The notes below the pieces were generated by a model. That model had not been told where the DNA came from and ran no database searches. It worked only from the letters and a program-made list of their open reading frames with translations. A program made the position numbers and the translations under genes. From NCBI GenBank assembly GCA_031550755.1, contig JAVBOJ010000147.1:1-12947 (forward strand): DNA of 12,947 nt, in the 5' to 3' direction. This stretch comes from JAVBOJ01 sp031550755 (GTDB taxonomy: Bacteria; Bacillota; Clostridia; Oscillospirales; UBA929). This document shows, one piece after another, positions 1-7,729 of the stretch. Each line of letters starts with the position of its first letter. The first letter of the stretch is position 1.

Positions 1-1748
1 TCCTCGTCCTCCAGATAGACATTGTTGGTCTCCTTGAACGCCACATTGCTCATCTCCTTGAACGAGTTGAGAAGATCCAGCTCTCCGTAGCCGTATTGGG
101 TATTGGGGTAGACGATGCCGGGACGGCGGCGCGCGCCGGCAATCAGCAGCGCACGGATCACCTGTGTGTTGAGATGGTTGTAATTGCCGCGCACGATGCC
201 CCATTCGAGCAGCAGCGCGGCGGCGCCGGCGGCGTGGGCGGCGGCCACGCTGGTGCCGCTGAGAAGGCCGTAGCTCTTGTCGGGCAAAGGACCCGCCACC
301 CGGACGCCGGGGGCGATGATGTCGGGACGTATGACGCCGTGGCGCGAAGGGCCCCGGCTGGATTCGATCATCAGATGATCGTCGGCGTGGTTGTACGCGC
401 CCACCGAAATGAGACTGGAGGAGGTGCCCAGCTCGGTGACGGTATAGTCCGGATCGGAATTGAGAAACGAGGTGCCGGACTTTACCCAGGATTCCAGCGG
501 CAGCCAGGCGTGGTACCGCCCGTCGATGATGCTGTCGCCGTATACCGTAATTTTCCAGATGCCGTGTTCGGGGTTTTTCAGCCGGATGACGGTGAGCTGA
601 TCGCCGTTTGTTTCGGTGGAAACGAAATAGTTGACCCAGATGGTGGTGTTGAAAAACACCAGCTTGAATTTTTCGCCCGAAGTATTGCGGATGGGGATTT
701 TCTCGATGACCTCGCCGGAGGGCGATGTGATGCTGACCGACATTTTGTCGGGCGTGTAGCCCCAGAGATAAATGGACAGCCCGAGCTCGCCCTCGGCAAT
801 GTTGATCTGCATATTCTGGAGGTCGTTTGTGTAGCGCAGCCGTCCGTAGTGATGGTTCATGCCGTTGCCCTCGTTGCCGCAGGCAGAGACCAGCGCGGTA
901 CTGCTGATGAGGCCGGGCGCCTGGTTGTTGAACAGTCCCTCATGGGAGCCCTGATTGGTGCCCAAACCGAGCACGATGGAGATAGGTTTCCCCATTTTCT
1001 GCGCTTTTGCAATTAAATAGTACATGCCGGTGACGATGTCGGCATCTTGAAAGGCCACAATGTTGGGGTCAAACAACATACAGTTGGCGCGGGAATATTG
1101 TTTGGCCGGGAAGAGCTTGACGCATATAATCTCGGCGTCGGGCGCGATGCCGGTGTATTTGCCGGGCTCCCGACCGGCCATGACGCCGGCCAGAAAAGTG
1201 CCGTGGCCCACATCGTCATAGGTGTTCACCACCGCAAACGGATCGGGGGTTTTCAGCGCCGCGTTGATCTCGGCGGCGGTAAACTCGGTGCCGTATTTGA
1301 AGCCCTCGGGCTTTCGGCCGCCGGCAAGGCTTTGATCCCAGATTGCCTGAATTTTGGTGGTGCCGTCCTCATACAGAAACGAGGGATGGGTGTAGTCGAT
1401 GCCGGTATCGATCAGCCCCACCAGTACGCCCTGCCCCCGCAGCCCCAGATTGGGGTTGTTCTGCACCGGCGTAATGTTGGATTTTGCCATGCTGTCCAGA
1501 TCCAATACGCCGAACAGCAGCGGCTGGCTCAGGTCGGTGCGCACATGGACCCGGCGAATGATATCGCCGAGCGCGGATCGTCTGACATGCAAAATGGCCA
1601 TGTCGTTGCCGTACTGGTAGCCCAGAATGACGTCGGCGGGATGCTCCTTCAAAAACCGTTGCAGCGCCTCGTTGTCCTCCACCAAAATGTCCACAAAGTC
1701 CTCCGAAATGATCTTGGCTTCCTCTTCGTTGGCCCGGGCGGTATCCAT
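1..1748 (-). CDS. CspA-like subtilisin-family (S8) serine protease, copy 2; 3' end beyond window
   Basis: The reading frame is open from ATG at 1748 to the left edge, giving at least 582 residues. It is a subtilase with a complete triad: Asp114 in IDTGIDYTHP, His182 in DDVGHGTFLAG and Ser500 in SGTSVAAAH, plus oxyanion Asn292 in ACGNEGN. About 200 residues separate Asn292 and Ser500, much more than in subtilisin, and form a beta-rich insertion like the jelly-roll domain of clostridial Csp germination proteases. The N-terminal ~100 residues look like a prodomain; I see no signal peptide, so a cytoplasmic or spore location is likely. Oddities are HGTFLAG for the usual HGTHVAG and SGTSVAAA for SGTSMAAP. 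It starts 2 nt after the upstream paralogue, so the pair is surely cotranscribed. The C-terminal GYGELDLL segment (around residue 553) marks the end of the catalytic domain, so the stop is probably just past the edge. Family assignment is firm; substrate unknown. Confidence 0.9.
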   Translation of the reverse strand, partial: MDTARANEEEAKIISEDFVDILVEDNEALQRFLKEHPADVILGYQYGNDMAILHVRRSALGDIIRRVHVRTDLSQPLLFGVLDLDSMAKSNITPVQNNPNLGLRGQGVLVGLIDTGIDYTHPSFLYEDGTTKIQAIWDQSLAGGRKPEGFKYGTEFTAAEINAALKTPDPFAVVNTYDDVGHGTFLAGVMAGREPGKYTGIAPDAEIICVKLFPAKQYSRANCMLFDPNIVAFQDADIVTGMYYLIAKAQKMGKPISIVLGLGTNQGSHEGLFNNQAPGLISSTALVSACGNEGNGMNHHYGRLRYTNDLQNMQINIAEGELGLSIYLWGYTPDKMSVSITSPSGEVIEKIPIRNTSGEKFKLVFFNTTIWVNYFVSTETNGDQLTVIRLKNPEHGIWKITVYGDSIIDGRYHAWLPLESWVKSGTSFLNSDPDYTVTELGTSSSLISVGAYNHADDHLMIESSRGPSRHGVIRPDIIAPGVRVAGPLPDKSYGLLSGTSVAAAHAAGAAALLLEWGIVRGNYNHLNTQVIRALLIAGARRRPGIVYPNTQYGYGELDLLNSFKEMSNVAFKETNNVYLEDE

Positions 1749-1750
1749 CC

Positions 1751-3475
1751 TTATCCCTCCTCCAGGTTGCGCAAGGTCTCCAACAGGCAGAGCTTCCCAT
1801 ACCCCCACAGGGGATTGGGGTAAACCATATTTTGATCCCGGCGCGCCCCGGCGCAGAGATAGGCCTTGAGCCGCTGGCCGTATAAGTACGGATCGTTGCC
1901 GCGCACGATACCCCATTCCATCAGCAGCGCGCAGGCGCCGGTGACAAACGGGGCGGCCATGCTGGTGCCGGTCATGAACAAATAGCCTCCCGAGGCGGAG
2001 GCTGCCATAATGTTTTCGCAGGGCGCGGCGAGATCCGGCTTGGAATAGGGCAGCCCGCCGCGGCCCGAAAACACGGACAGATTGCCGGTGCGGTAATCAT
2101 AGCCGGCCACGCAGATGACCCCCTCGGCGCTGGACGGCATGGTCAGCGTGTTTTCCACGACGGGGCTCAAAAACTGGCAGGCGGTATGCTTGCCCTGACA
2201 GAGCATCCAAATGTCGAACCGCCCGTTCAGCACATTGCGCGGGAACAGGCGGAGGGTCCACAGACCCGACTTGAGCTGTTCACCTCTCGGCAACAGCTCA
2301 ATGTTGATGCTTTCCTTGGTGGTCAGCGGCGTGGTGCAGGCGAAATAAACGCAGATCAGCTCGCCCTCAAGACGGTGCCGGATTTGACTGACCTGATGCC
2401 GGATGACGCCGGTGGACGATCCCGCGGGGCTGATGAGCTCCAGATCAATAACGTCGGTATGCTCTTTCCAGATTTCCAGCGTCAGACCGCTCAGCCCCTC
2501 ATAGGCAATAAACTCGATGGCCCGTTCGGCGCGCAGGCTGCCGGAAATATGCCGCCCGTGAGAGGCCTCATTGCCGGAACCCACGACAATGACGTTTTTA
2601 AACAGGCGCGACATGTCGTCAAGATAACCCTCGAACAGGCTGTCTCCGTCGTGCGAGCCCAGCCCGTAGCCGTAGCTGAGGTTGATGGCGATGGGCTTGT
2701 TCAGGCTCTGCGCTTTGGAAAGCAGGTATTTGACGCCCAGCATGATGTCCACCGTGCTGATCGGGTAGCCGGCGGTGTCCGGCTGCCCCAGCCGCACGAC
2801 GAGAATTTCGGCGTTCGGCGCCGCGCCCCGGTAGAGCTTCCCGTCACCGGCCGCGATGCCGGCAACATGGGTGCCGTGGCCGAGGTAGTCCTCATGCGGG
2901 ACAAGCGGCGAGCCCTCCTCCCGGCGGGACAGCTCCTCGTCGATCTGCTCACGCGTATACTCTCGGCCGTAGGAAAAGCCTTGCGGCGGGTTACCCCGCG
3001 CCATTTGATCCCAGATCGATACAATGCGGGTTTTGCCGTCCTCGCCGATAAAATCCGGATGACGGAAGGCTATGCCCGAATCAATGACGCCGATCAGGAC
3101 CCCCTGACCCGTCAGGCCGTACTCCTCATATTCATAGACCGGCGCGATGCAGGTTTCGTACATGCTTTGGTCGAGCTGCAAAAATAAGCCCTTGGGCTTT
3201 TCGATATACTCGACCTCCGGACGATGGGAAAAGGACAGAATCTCGGTTTCAAAGATGCTCACAACGGCGTATTTTTCGGTAAGGATCTCGCACATGGCAT
3301 TGTACTCCCCGCAGACGCGCGCAATATCGCCGCCGTATTTGACGATCAATCGCCAATGCTTGGTTTCCGCCTGGAAACCGGTGCTGAGCTCCTCACTTTT
3401 TTGCCGTTCGGTGTCGGTCAGGGATAGGGACAGGACTAACTGAGGGTCAATGCGTTCGATTTCCGGAATGTTCAT
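1751..3475 (-). CDS. CspA-like subtilisin-family (S8) serine protease, copy 1
   Basis: A complete 574-residue subtilase. Residues 1-105 form a prodomain-like region ending in EYIEKPKGLFLQLDQSM, a stretch I recall as typical of the clostridial CspA-like S8 group. The triad is Asp132 (GVIDSGIAFRHP), His200 (LGHGTHVAG) and Ser505 (TGTSMAAPF), with oxyanion Asn302 (GSGNEASHG). Residues ~305-480 hold the beta-rich insertion of this group. There is no signal peptide. The open frame extends 71 codons upstream of 3475, but that part is low-complexity Pro/Arg sequence antisense to gcvPB and crosses the terminator, so ATG 3475 is preferred; GTG at 3484 is an in-frame alternative. The ribosome site is weak (GGATGTGAG). 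Known relatives include CspB, which activates the cortex lytic enzyme SleC in spore germination, but most family members are uncharacterised, so a germination role is only a hypothesis. All motifs are canonical, so it is probably active. Confidence 0.92.
   Translation of the reverse strand: MNIPEIERIDPQLVLSLSLTDTERQKSEELSTGFQAETKHWRLIVKYGGDIARVCGEYNAMCEILTEKYAVVSIFETEILSFSHRPEVEYIEKPKGLFLQLDQSMYETCIAPVYEYEEYGLTGQGVLIGVIDSGIAFRHPDFIGEDGKTRIVSIWDQMARGNPPQGFSYGREYTREQIDEELSRREEGSPLVPHEDYLGHGTHVAGIAAGDGKLYRGAAPNAEILVVRLGQPDTAGYPISTVDIMLGVKYLLSKAQSLNKPIAINLSYGYGLGSHDGDSLFEGYLDDMSRLFKNVIVVGSGNEASHGRHISGSLRAERAIEFIAYEGLSGLTLEIWKEHTDVIDLELISPAGSSTGVIRHQVSQIRHRLEGELICVYFACTTPLTTKESINIELLPRGEQLKSGLWTLRLFPRNVLNGRFDIWMLCQGKHTACQFLSPVVENTLTMPSSAEGVICVAGYDYRTGNLSVFSGRGGLPYSKPDLAAPCENIMAASASGGYLFMTGTSMAAPFVTGACALLMEWGIVRGNDPYLYGQRLKAYLCAGARRDQNMVYPNPLWGYGKLCLLETLRNLEEG
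1755..1763 (-). promoter_or_regulatory. Strong ribosome binding site for protease copy 2, inside the end of copy 1
   Basis: The minus strand reads GGAGGAGGG, then 6 nt (ATAAGG), then the ATG at 1748. The site overlaps the last Glu-Glu-Gly codons of the upstream protease, and that gene's TAA lies within the spacer. This fixes the start of the downstream gene and implies translational coupling. Confidence 0.8.
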
Positions 3476-3490
3476 GGAGCTCACATCCAG

Positions 3491-3528
3491 ACAAACAAAA
3501 TACCCCGGCGCATGACGCGCCGGAGTAT
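3491..3528 (-). terminator. Rho-independent terminator after gcvPB
   Basis: On the minus strand ATACTCCGGCGC, a 5-nt loop (GTCAT) and GCGCCGGGGTAT form a 12-bp stem with one mismatch. It is followed at once by the T-rich run TTTGTTTGT. It lies 23 nt after the gcvPB stop and before the protease pair, so it probably ends the purL-gcv transcript. On the plus strand the hairpin has no T-run, so it should act in one direction. Confidence 0.8.
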
Positions 3529-3532
3529 TATA
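3527..3532 (-). promoter_or_regulatory. Candidate -10 element for the protease pair
   Basis: The minus strand holds a perfect TATAAT within GCATATATAATACTCC, touching the first bases of the terminator stem. No convincing -35 hexamer lies 16-18 nt upstream (the region reads CTAAAC). A start about 7 nt downstream would fall inside the hairpin, so transcripts made here would lack part of the left stem arm and escape termination. This is suggestive only: the hexamer could be chance in an AT-rich spacer, and a sporulation sigma factor may use a different motif. Confidence 0.35.
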
Positions 3533-3551
3533 TATGCTGCTTTCGACAGGT

Positions 3552-4988
3552 TTAGTCCGCTGTGAGCTTGGGTTCGCGGGCGGCTTTTGTATCGTCCGGC
3601 CGGGTGATGGCCGCGCGGTGCGGCGCGGTGTGCAGGCTGTCCGGATCGGTTTTGGCCGTTTCGGAAAGCGAAAGCATAACGGCGGCAAAGGCGTCCAGCG
3701 TCTCCGGCGTCTCGGTTTCGGTCGGCTCGATCATCATTGCCTCGTGGACGATCAGCGGGAAATAGACGGTCGGCGGATGGTATCCGGCGTCGATGAGCCC
3801 CTTGGCGATGTCCATCGCGGCGACGCCCGATTCTTTTTTCTGCCGGTCGGCTGAGAGGACGAACTCGTGCATACACACCCGGTCAAAGGGCAGGTCGAAC
3901 GCGCCCTTGAGCTTTTCCTTGAGATAATTGGCGTGCAGCACCGCCGCGCCCGAGACCTCGCGCAGACCCTCTCCGCCCAGGCGGCGCAGGTAGCAGTATG
4001 CCCGGACGATGACTCCGAAGTTGCCGAAAAACGAGCGCACCCGGCCGATGGACAGCGGCTCGGCGGACAGCAGGGCGTAGCCGCCGTCCCGCTTTGTGAC
4101 GCGCGGCAGCGGCAAAAAGACGCGCAGCGCCTCGGTGACGCCGACCGGGCCGGAGCCCGGCCCGCCGCCGCCGTGGGGCGTGGCGAAGGTCTTGTGCAGG
4201 TTGACATGGACGATGTCAAATCCCATTTTGCCCGGCGTCGCGCGCCCAAGCAGGGCGTTGAGGTTGGCGCCGTCATAATAGAGCAGGCCGCCGGCGGCGT
4301 GGACGGTTTGGGAGATCTCCAAAATGTCCTCCTCAAACAGCCCCAGCGTGTTGGGATTGGTCAGCATGAGCCCGGCGGTGTCCGGCCCGCAGGCGGCGCG
4401 CAGGGCCGCGAGATCGACCAGACCGCGGTCATTCGACGGGATCTGCCGCACCGAAAACCCGGCCATGGCCGCCGACGCGGGATTGGTGCCGTGCGCCGAG
4501 TCGGGAATCAGGATGGTCTTGCGGGCGAGGTCGCCCCGGCTGTCGTGATACGCCTTCAAAATCATCAGCCCGGCCAGCTCGCCGTGCGCGCCGGCCGCCG
4601 GCTGGAGCGAAAACTCCGCCATGCCGCAGACGACCGACAGCATGGCCGCCGTGTCGTGCAGAACATGCAGCGCCCCTTGGGCGTCCTCCGGCGCACAGAG
4701 CGGGTGCAGCCGCGCAAAGCCCGGCAGGTCGGAGGCAAGCTCCCCGATTTTGGGGTTGTATTTCATGGTGCAGGAGCCGAGCGGGTAAAACCCGTCGTCC
4801 ACGCCGTAGTTGAGCTTGGACAGCGCCGTGTAATGCCGCACGGCCTCCGATTCGGCGACCTCGGGCAGGGGCAGATACTCCCGTAGATTGTCCGCGCCGA
4901 CAACGGCGGAAAGGGCTGCGGCGGAAGGCGTTGCCGGCAGGAAATCCGTGCCGCGCCCGGGTGCGCTTTTTTCAAAAATCAGCTTCAT
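3552..4988 (-). CDS. gcvPB: Glycine dehydrogenase (aminomethyl-transferring) subunit 2, P-protein beta
   Basis: GcvPB is the PLP-carrying half of the split P-protein. With GcvPA it decarboxylates glycine and passes the aminomethyl group to the lipoyl arm of GcvH, releasing CO2. The protein has 478 residues, normal for the family. The PLP-binding lysine is Lys266 in VHVNLHKTFATPHGGGGPGSGP, the signature segment of the active site. Other conserved stretches are FYPLGSCTMKYNPK (68-80), QPAAGAHGELAG (129-140) and DSAHGTNPASAAMAGF (163-178). The start at ATG 4988 overlaps the gcvPA stop by 4 nt (ATGA) and has GGAGGG 6 nt upstream. The Pro/Asp-rich tail after about residue 450 looks poorly conserved. 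It is the last gene of the unit; a terminator follows. The protein acts in the cytoplasm. Confidence 0.97.
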   Translation of the reverse strand: MKLIFEKSAPGRGTDFLPATPSAAALSAVVGADNLREYLPLPEVAESEAVRHYTALSKLNYGVDDGFYPLGSCTMKYNPKIGELASDLPGFARLHPLCAPEDAQGALHVLHDTAAMLSVVCGMAEFSLQPAAGAHGELAGLMILKAYHDSRGDLARKTILIPDSAHGTNPASAAMAGFSVRQIPSNDRGLVDLAALRAACGPDTAGLMLTNPNTLGLFEEDILEISQTVHAAGGLLYYDGANLNALLGRATPGKMGFDIVHVNLHKTFATPHGGGGPGSGPVGVTEALRVFLPLPRVTKRDGGYALLSAEPLSIGRVRSFFGNFGVIVRAYCYLRRLGGEGLREVSGAAVLHANYLKEKLKGAFDLPFDRVCMHEFVLSADRQKKESGVAAMDIAKGLIDAGYHPPTVYFPLIVHEAMMIEPTETETPETLDAFAAVMLSLSETAKTDPDSLHTAPHRAAITRPDDTKAAREPKLTAD

Positions 4989-6274
4989 ATCCGACCCTCC
5001 ACAAAGGCGTCGATGTGCGCGTCGGACGCCGTTTCGGTGGCGCAGAGCAGAACCGCGCCGGAAAGCTCCGGGTAGTATTCGCCGAGCGCCAGTCCGGCGG
5101 ACAGCGTATCACCCGGCGCGGGGGTCACGGCGAATTCGCGGAAATACGGCGCGTCAAAGAGGGGCGCCGCGCCGCGTTTTTTCACCAATCCGTCGCGCAG
5201 ACGGGCGGCCCTCATCGCCGACAGTCCGGCGGCGGCGCGCAGCCCGCGCGGCCCCATCAGCGACAGGTAAACCGTCGCGGTCAGTGCGCAGTGGGCCTGG
5301 TTTGAGCAGATGTTCGAGGTGGCTTTTTCGCGGCGGATGTGCTGCTCGCGGGCTTGCAGGGTCAGCACAAAGGCGCGGTTGCCCTTCGTGTCAACCGTCT
5401 CGCCGACGACGCGCCCCGGCAGACGGCGCAAAAACGTCTGCCCGGCGGTGAGATAGCCCGCCGACGGGCCGCCGAAGCGCGGCGGCATCCCCAGCGGCTG
5501 ACAGTCGCCGACGGCGATGTCAAACCCCAGCGCACCCGGCGGGGTCAACAGACCGAGACTCAGCGGGTCGCAGACGGCCACCGGGACACAGCCCTTTTCC
5601 TCGGTTAGCGCGGCGATTTGTGCCATGGGTTCAAGCACGCCGAAAAAGTTCGGGCTCTGCACCACGACCGCCGCCGTGTCGGCGGAAAAAGACAGCGCCG
5701 CAAGGCTCTGCCCGTGCGCGTCAAAGGGAATTTCGCGCAGCGTCAGCCCCTCAAAGCGGGCGTAGGTTTGCATGGTTTGGCGGATGTGCGGGTGGGTGGC
5801 GCGGGAGACCAAAATCTCCTTTTTGCGGGTCTGCGCCGCCGCCATCGCCATGGCCTCGCAGGCCGCCGTGGCCCCGTCGTACAGCGACGCGTTGGACACC
5901 GGCAGCCCGGTCAGCCGCGCCATATAGGTTTGAAACTCAAAAATCGCCATCAGGGTGCCCTGACTGATTTCCGGCTGGTAGGGCGTGTACGCCGTCACAA
6001 ATTCCGAGCGCGACACCAGCGCGTTCACCGCCGCCGGGATGAAGTGGTCATACAGGCCCGCGCCGAGAAATCGGGCGTTTTGCGGGTTGTTTTTGCCGGC
6101 CAGCATGGTGATTTCGGTCAGCAGCTCCTGCTCGGACAGCGCCGTCGGCAGCTCGGGAAAGCCCTGCACCCGCGCGGCTTGCGGGATATTGTCAAACAGT
6201 TGATTCACCGACAAAACGCCGACGGTCGCGAGAAGCGCGCCCTGTTCCTCGGGCGCGTAAGGTAAATAGGACAT
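4985..6274 (-). CDS. gcvPA: Glycine dehydrogenase (aminomethyl-transferring) subunit 1, P-protein alpha
   Basis: GcvPA is the non-PLP-carrying half of the split P-protein and forms the glycine decarboxylase with GcvPB. The 429-residue protein shows family motifs in order: FLGAGLYDHFIPAAV (69-83), TAYTPYQPEISQGTL (94-108), SLYDGATAACEAM (130-142), FGGPSAGYL (267-275) and REQHIRREKATSNICSNQA (309-327). The frame is open further upstream, but ATG 6274 matches the family N-terminus (MSYLPYAP) and has AGGTGG 6 nt before it, overlapping the gcvH stop. The gap to gcvH is 10 nt, and the stop overlaps the gcvPB start. The alpha/beta split is the form usual in Firmicutes, archaea and several other lineages, unlike the ~950-residue fused GcvP of E. 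coli. Confidence 0.96.
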   Translation of the reverse strand: MSYLPYAPEEQGALLATVGVLSVNQLFDNIPQAARVQGFPELPTALSEQELLTEITMLAGKNNPQNARFLGAGLYDHFIPAAVNALVSRSEFVTAYTPYQPEISQGTLMAIFEFQTYMARLTGLPVSNASLYDGATAACEAMAMAAAQTRKKEILVSRATHPHIRQTMQTYARFEGLTLREIPFDAHGQSLAALSFSADTAAVVVQSPNFFGVLEPMAQIAALTEEKGCVPVAVCDPLSLGLLTPPGALGFDIAVGDCQPLGMPPRFGGPSAGYLTAGQTFLRRLPGRVVGETVDTKGNRAFVLTLQAREQHIRREKATSNICSNQAHCALTATVYLSLMGPRGLRAAAGLSAMRAARLRDGLVKKRGAAPLFDAPYFREFAVTPAPGDTLSAGLALGEYYPELSGAVLLCATETASDAHIDAFVEGRI

Positions 6275-6284
6275 GGGCGGCCAC

Positions 6285-6668
6285 CTACAGGCTTTCGCAG
6301 AAGGCGGCGTACGCCTTGTCGTCCAGCAGCTCGTCCAGCTCGGCGGGGTCGGACAGCCGCAGCTTGATGAGGTAACAGCCGTACGGGTCGGAGCCGATCT
6401 GCTCGGGCGCGTTTTCCAGCGTCGGATTGATCTCGGTGACCGTGCCGGACACCGGCGTATAGACGTCGGAGGCGGCCTTGACCGACTCGACGACGCCGGC
6501 CGTATCACCGGGGGACAGCTCGCTGCCGACAGGCTCTCCGTCGGCGAACACGATGTCGCCCAAGGCGTTCTGGGCGTAATCGGTGATGCCGAGGGTGGCG
6601 ATGTCTCCCTCGACGCGCAGCCATTCATGGTCGCGGGAATAATAGAGGCCGGATAAAATCTGAGCCAT
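6285..6668 (-). CDS. gcvH: Glycine cleavage system H protein (lipoyl carrier)
   Basis: GcvH carries the aminomethyl group on a lipoyl-lysine arm between P-, T- and L-proteins. It has 127 residues, the normal size. The lipoylation site is Lys64 in the classic context ESVKAASDVYTPVSG (61-75). The N-terminal DHEWLRVEGDIATLGITDYAQNALGDIV region (13-40) and the C-terminal GCYLIKL strand complete the barrel-sandwich fold. ATG 6668 is supported by AGGAGG at 6680-6685, 11 nt upstream. It lies 23 nt after gcvT and 10 nt before gcvPA. No lipoate ligase or lipoyl synthase gene is in the window, so lipoylation must be encoded elsewhere. Confidence 0.97.
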   Translation of the reverse strand: MAQILSGLYYSRDHEWLRVEGDIATLGITDYAQNALGDIVFADGEPVGSELSPGDTAGVVESVKAASDVYTPVSGTVTEINPTLENAPEQIGSDPYGCYLIKLRLSDPAELDELLDDKAYAAFCESL

Positions 6669-6691
6669 GGTTGTTTCTTCCTCCTGTATGG

Positions 6692-7729
6692 TTATTTTTT
6701 AAGAAAAGGCAATTCCACTTCGCGGGCCGGCTCGGCCTTGCCCCGGATGACGATGAAAAACGGCGGCTGGGCGGCGGCTTCCACCAGCGCCATGGCGAGG
6801 TTGCCGTTCGGCGTGACGCCGCCCGAGGTGACGGCTCCGCAAGGCGCATCGCCCGCCAGCACCGGATACTCCGCCCGGGGGATGCCGCGCCCCTCCGGCA
6901 CAAGGCCGATCAATCGGCGGCGGGGCGGGTTGTTTTCCAGCGCGGCGCGGCTGAGGAACTCATGGTCGAACTTGACAAAGCGGGACAGCCCCGCCTCGGG
7001 CGGCGTAATCTCGGCGGACAGCTCATGGCCGTAGAGCGGCAGCGCCGCCTCCAGCCGCAGTGTGTCCCGTGCGCCCAGCCCGCAGGGGACGGCCCCGGCG
7101 GACACCAGCGCGTCCCACAGCGCCCCGGCGTGTTCGGGGGCGAGGTAGATTTCAAATCCGCGCTCGCCGGTGTAGCCGGTGGACGAAACAAAGGCCGGAT
7201 TCCCCAGCAGAGAAAACTCCCCGCAGCCAAAAAAGGGCAGCCCCACGGCGGCCTCTCCGCCGATGGCAGACAATATCTCTTTGGCACGCGGGCCTTGCAG
7301 CGCAAGCTGCGCATAGCTTTTCGACACATTTTCCATCGTCACGCCGGAGCCCGGCAGACGCTCCCGGAAAAACGCCTCGTCCTTGTCGGTATTCGACGCG
7401 TTGACCACCACGAACAGGGTGTCCCCGCGCGGATAGACGATGAGATCGTCCACCGTGCCGCCGTGTTCATAGCACAGCGGCGAATAGACGGCGCGGGGCG
7501 TGTCCAGCCGCGCCAGATTGTTGGTCAGACAGCCCTGCAAAAACGCCCGGGCGTCCGGTCCGGAAAACAAAAGCTCGCCCATATGCGAGACGTCGAACAG
7601 CCCCGCGCCCTCGCGCACGGCGCGGTGCTCCTCCAAAATCCCGGCGTACTGCACCGGCAGCTCCCAGCCGGCAAAATCCACCATCCGCCCGCCGAGGGCC
7701 ACATGACGGTCATACAAAGGGGTGCGCAT
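6692..7729 (-). CDS. gcvT: Glycine cleavage system T protein (aminomethyltransferase)
   Basis: GcvT transfers the one-carbon unit from aminomethyl-GcvH to tetrahydrofolate, giving 5,10-methylene-THF and ammonia. The 345-residue protein is slightly shorter than the usual ~360. It begins TPLYDRHVALGGRMVDFAGWELPVQY (3-28) and has GLFDVSHMGE (43-52). The conserved acidic pair Asp94-Asp95 in GGTVDDLIVY includes the expected catalytic aspartate. SSTGYTGERGFEIYL lies mid-protein, and AVTSGGVTPNGNLAMALV in the C-terminal barrel. The frame is open further upstream, but ATG 7729 matches the family start and has AGGAGG 7 nt before it. Its first base is the last base of the preceding gene's TAA stop (TAATG), so translation is probably coupled. 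Product leads to the purine pathway represented by purL upstream. Confidence 0.96.
   Translation of the reverse strand: MRTPLYDRHVALGGRMVDFAGWELPVQYAGILEEHRAVREGAGLFDVSHMGELLFSGPDARAFLQGCLTNNLARLDTPRAVYSPLCYEHGGTVDDLIVYPRGDTLFVVVNASNTDKDEAFFRERLPGSGVTMENVSKSYAQLALQGPRAKEILSAIGGEAAVGLPFFGCGEFSLLGNPAFVSSTGYTGERGFEIYLAPEHAGALWDALVSAGAVPCGLGARDTLRLEAALPLYGHELSAEITPPEAGLSRFVKFDHEFLSRAALENNPPRRRLIGLVPEGRGIPRAEYPVLAGDAPCGAVTSGGVTPNGNLAMALVEAAAQPPFFIVIRGKAEPAREVELPFLKK

Noticed and set aside
96..1016. Long open frame on the plus strand (306 codons)
   Set aside because: It is antisense to the protease with complete catalytic motifs; its composition (Gly, Ala, Val, Asp, His, Arg-rich) is typical of mirror frames of GC-rich genes and no motif is seen.
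2186..3187. Plus-strand open frame of 333 codons
   Set aside because: Antisense shadow of the first subtilase; no ribosome site or recognisable domain.
3500..3528. The hairpin as a dispersed palindromic repeat or attachment site
   Set aside because: I saw no second copy in the window, and its position with a T-run fits a terminator.
3476..3688. N-terminal extension of the first subtilase by 71 residues
   Set aside because: It would overlap the end of gcvPB, cross the terminator hairpin and encode Pro/Arg-rich sequence unlike the family; ATG 3475 gives the expected N-terminus.
3867..4886. Plus-strand open frame of 339 codons opposite gcvPB
   Set aside because: Antisense to a clear GcvPB with its PLP-lysine motif; low-complexity Arg/Gly/Val composition.
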